Origin: Sporocytophaga sp.
GTDB taxonomy: Bacteria; Bacteroidota; Bacteroidia; Cytophagales; Cytophagaceae
Direction: 5' to 3'
Assembly (NCBI RefSeq): GCF_017745095.1
Contig: NZ_JAGHZZ010000008.1
Location: forward strand, 341,847 to 405,846
DNA: 64,000 nucleotides
Each line of letters opens with the position of its first letter. Position 1 is the stretch's first letter. Below are positions 62,513-64,000 of the stretch, piece by piece. Under the pieces are notes generated by a model. The model had not been told where the DNA came from. It worked only from the letters and a program-made list of their open reading frames with translations, and ran no database searches. The position numbers and the translations under genes were made by a program.

Positions 62513-63318
62513 ATGAAAACTATTGCCGCACTAAAAAATGAAATAAGCTACTACTAACTTGCTAAAAGCATTTGAAAAACATATCTCCGAAAATTGCTTT
62601 CTATGCAGAAATATTTTAAAACTAATAGACCTTGCAAAGTTTCGGGCTCTTGCCGATTTATCACCAAGTGTGATATGCATAATAGATGTTGTTACTAAAG
62701 AGTTTCTATATGTCAGTAATAGTACATTAAACGCCTTAGGTTATCCTCCTGAAGATTTTACAATGAAGGTCTTTTTAAAACTATTAAGATCTTTCCTGCT
62801 GACCAAATGAAGGTTTTCGTTGAAAAAATATTGCCATCAATGTTAATGACTTTTGATAGGTACGACCAAGGTAGCGAAATTGAAGATATAAAATTCACAT
62901 ACAGTATTAAGCTTAGTCACAAAGATGGCTCTCAAAGATGGTTCATCATCAAGTAACGGCTATCTCAAGAGATGACAACAACGATGTCCGCATTTTATTA
63001 ATTCAAATGACTGATATCCATCAATTCAAAACTGATGACAATATTATCTTTACTATTCATAAAAAAAATAAGGATGGAGTTTATGCAAATATTATGAAGA
63101 GAACCTTTTTATGCAGAGATCAAGACTATATTCTTTCTGAAAGAGAAGTTGAAGTACTGAATCTTATGGGACAAGGCCTTACCAGCAAAGAGATTGCAGA
63201 TTCTTTATTTGTTAGCGAACATACAATTTATAAGCATAGAAAAAATATGTTAAAAAAATTGAATGTTAGAAGATCCGGAGATCTATTAAAGAAAGCTTTG
63301 AGTGTCGGTATTGTTTGA
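62513..63318 (+). pseudogene. PAS-LuxR regulator broken by frameshifts
   Basis: A PAS plus LuxR-HTH regulator spread over three reading frames. Frame A runs from TTG 62559 to 62810 (PAS start, SPSVICIIDVVTKEFLYVSNSTLNALGYPPEDF). Frame B, open to 62956, continues the PAS with KTIKIFPADQMKVFVEKILPS and SIKLSHKDGSQRWF. Frame C (62938-63318) has a full LuxR HTH: ILSEREVEVLNLMGQGLTSKEIADSLFVSEHTIYKHRKNMLKKLNV. Frames join through two single-base deletions (near 62762 and near 62945). An upstream ATG at 62513 opens a short frame that ends at TAA 62555-62557 and may be the original start. The next gene (63762) is an intact paralogue over its visible part. The C-terminal HTH alone could still be translated. 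Confidence 0.75.
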
Positions 63319-63493
63319 CACCACTATTCCCACCCATTATTTTTTTTCTTACCGAGTATTAATATGATTATTACTCATTAAGCTTATTTCAAATATTTCA
63401 GCCGTCCTGTAAAATCAACATCCATTAAAAGTATAACAAGTTTGTAAAAATATTTTAGTAGATCCCTTTCAAATTTTGATGCTTATCATCAAA

Positions 63494-63513
63494 AATAACC
63501 ATTAATGGTTATT
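63494..63513. repeat. 20-bp palindrome, copy 2 of the duplicated module
   Basis: AATAACCATTAATGGTTATT is a perfect 20-bp palindrome that differs from copy 1 (62178-62197) at one base. It is followed by TTGACC as in copy 1. Confidence 0.75.
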
Positions 63514-63546
63514 GACCTCAGATCAATATTTTGCAATTTTTGTATC

Positions 63547-63562
63547 GTGATTATTAAGTAAT
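63547..63562 (+). repeat. Conserved 16-bp block, copy 2 of the duplicated module
   Basis: GTGATTATTAAGTAAT, identical to 62231-62246. It is followed by a CTTGGGAAGTTCGACCAGCT string matching the copy 1 string TTTGGGAGTTCAATCAGCT with few changes. Confidence 0.7.
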
Positions 63563-63606
63563 ACTTGGGAAGTTCGACCAGCTAATTTTTTAAACTCAAC
63601 TAAACT

Positions 63607-63644
63607 AAACGGTAGGTTCAATATTTGAATCTGCCGTTTTTTTT
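63607..63644 (+). terminator. Hairpin with T8 run in module copy 2
   Basis: A 15-bp stem (63607-63621 with 63625-63639, two G-U pairs) around loop TAT is followed by eight Ts (63637-63644). It ends about 118 bp before the PAS gene start, so it lies in a leader position as in copy 1. Confidence 0.8.
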
Positions 63645-63761
63645 ATATTAGCCCTAAAGAATTCCATCAAATTTATTATTAATATCACCTAATATATCGT
63701 ACCTTTTCACTGTTCAATCTATTTTTTACAAAACCTTTTTTATAACTAAACTAATTCAACT

Positions 63762-64000
63762 ATGGGTATTACCAATGTGCAGAAAAAATATACTGAACTG
63801 AATGTCATCAATGACGAGATTGCTTCTTTGGCAAATGAGCCTGATATATATTTTCATATTGAAAAAATAAAAAAGCTCCAGGAGATATATCCACATCTGA
63901 AACACTCCCCTAATATTATTTGTGTTATTGATATTTTAACTCAGGAATATCTTTTTGTAAGTGATAATATCCTCGCTATTCTTGGCCATGAGCCATACGA
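63762..64000 (+). CDS. PAS-LuxR regulator, partial (cut by the window edge)
   Basis: Start ATG at 63762; open to the end of the window (79 complete codons visible). The N-terminal ~45 residues are helical (VQKKYTELNVINDEIASLANEPDIYFHIEKIKKLQ), followed by a PAS start, SPNIICVIDILTQEYLFVSDNILAILGHEPY. That matches the broken gene upstream (SPSVICIIDVVTKEFLYVSNSTLNALGYPPEDF), so it is probably an intact paralogue ending in a LuxR HTH, outside this window. Its upstream region carries the second copy of the palindrome-block-hairpin module. Confidence 0.8.
   Translation, partial: MGITNVQKKYTELNVINDEIASLANEPDIYFHIEKIKKLQEIYPHLKHSPNIICVIDILTQEYLFVSDNILAILGHEPY

Larger units (their letters stand above)
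63319..63761 (+). promoter_or_regulatory. Intergenic region with module copy 2 upstream of the PAS gene
   Basis: 443 bp without a gene. It holds an 8-bp inverted repeat (TTTTGATG/CATCAAAA, 63474-63494), the 20-bp palindrome, the conserved 16-bp block and the hairpin with T8, ending about 118 bp before the ATG at 63762. Confidence 0.7.

Noticed and set aside
1..64000. tRNA, rRNA and CRISPR arrays
   Set aside because: No cloverleaf with conserved TTC loop, no rRNA core sequence and no array of regularly spaced direct repeats could be found by eye; a covariance search would be needed to exclude small RNAs.

Overview
The window reads as the chromosome of a free-living, AT-rich Bacteroidota bacterium, most likely a Cytophagales member of the Cytophaga/Sporocytophaga kind. 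The reasons are a SusC/SusD pair, TonB receptors with carboxypeptidase-like N-termini, Bacteroidota-type lipoproteins (Cys followed by charged residues), a CusA-TolC fusion, a NagB/PIG-L fusion, and few clear Shine-Dalgarno sites. The genus is an inference. I saw no tRNA, rRNA, CRISPR array, transposase or prophage.

Layout. 1-4.4 kb holds a small HTH regulator pair, a short-chain dehydrogenase, an acyltransferase and a fatty-aldehyde dehydrogenase. 4.4-14.2 kb is a minus-strand metal-handling block: His-rich secreted protein, TonB receptor and lipoprotein, a terminator, then a second His-rich protein, an RND pump fused to its own TolC-like outer-membrane factor, and the periplasmic adaptor. 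14.3-16.7 kb is an Mla-type lipid ABC transporter (permease, ATPase, MCE protein). It is followed by a lipocalin, a universal stress protein, a TreT-like glycosyltransferase, a DUF2238 membrane protein, a PAS histidine kinase and several hypotheticals. 24.7-26.2 kb is an SDR with a Crp/Fnr regulator.

26.6-30.7 kb is a tight four-gene operon: circularly permuted ATP-grasp, alpha-E, transglutaminase-like protease and the proteasome-like peptidase Anbu. It is the most coherent poorly understood system in the window. 30.7-41.3 kb is a mixed region of secreted hypotheticals, an outer-membrane barrel, an FAD/NAD(P) protein, a CPA2 antiporter, a Cys-rich copper-binding protein, an FkbM methyltransferase, a polysaccharide deacetylase and a TPR protein. 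41.4-42.8 kb pairs a catalytically degenerate phytoene-synthase-like protein with isopentenyl-diphosphate isomerase.

45.1-50.5 kb looks like an amino-sugar salvage group: FucP-like sugar transporter, acetyl-CoA synthetase and NagB/PIG-L fusion. 51.0-55.7 kb carries a large membrane TPR protein, a PduO-type cobalamin adenosyltransferase and prfB with its programmed +1 frameshift. 56.2-62.0 kb is a SusC/SusD/PKD-lipoprotein uptake locus. 62.1-64.0 kb contains two related PAS-LuxR regulator genes, the first broken by frameshifts and the second cut by the window edge. Each is preceded by the same duplicated non-coding module of a 20-bp palindrome, a conserved block and a terminator hairpin. That duplicated module is the strongest signal not explained by protein-coding genes.
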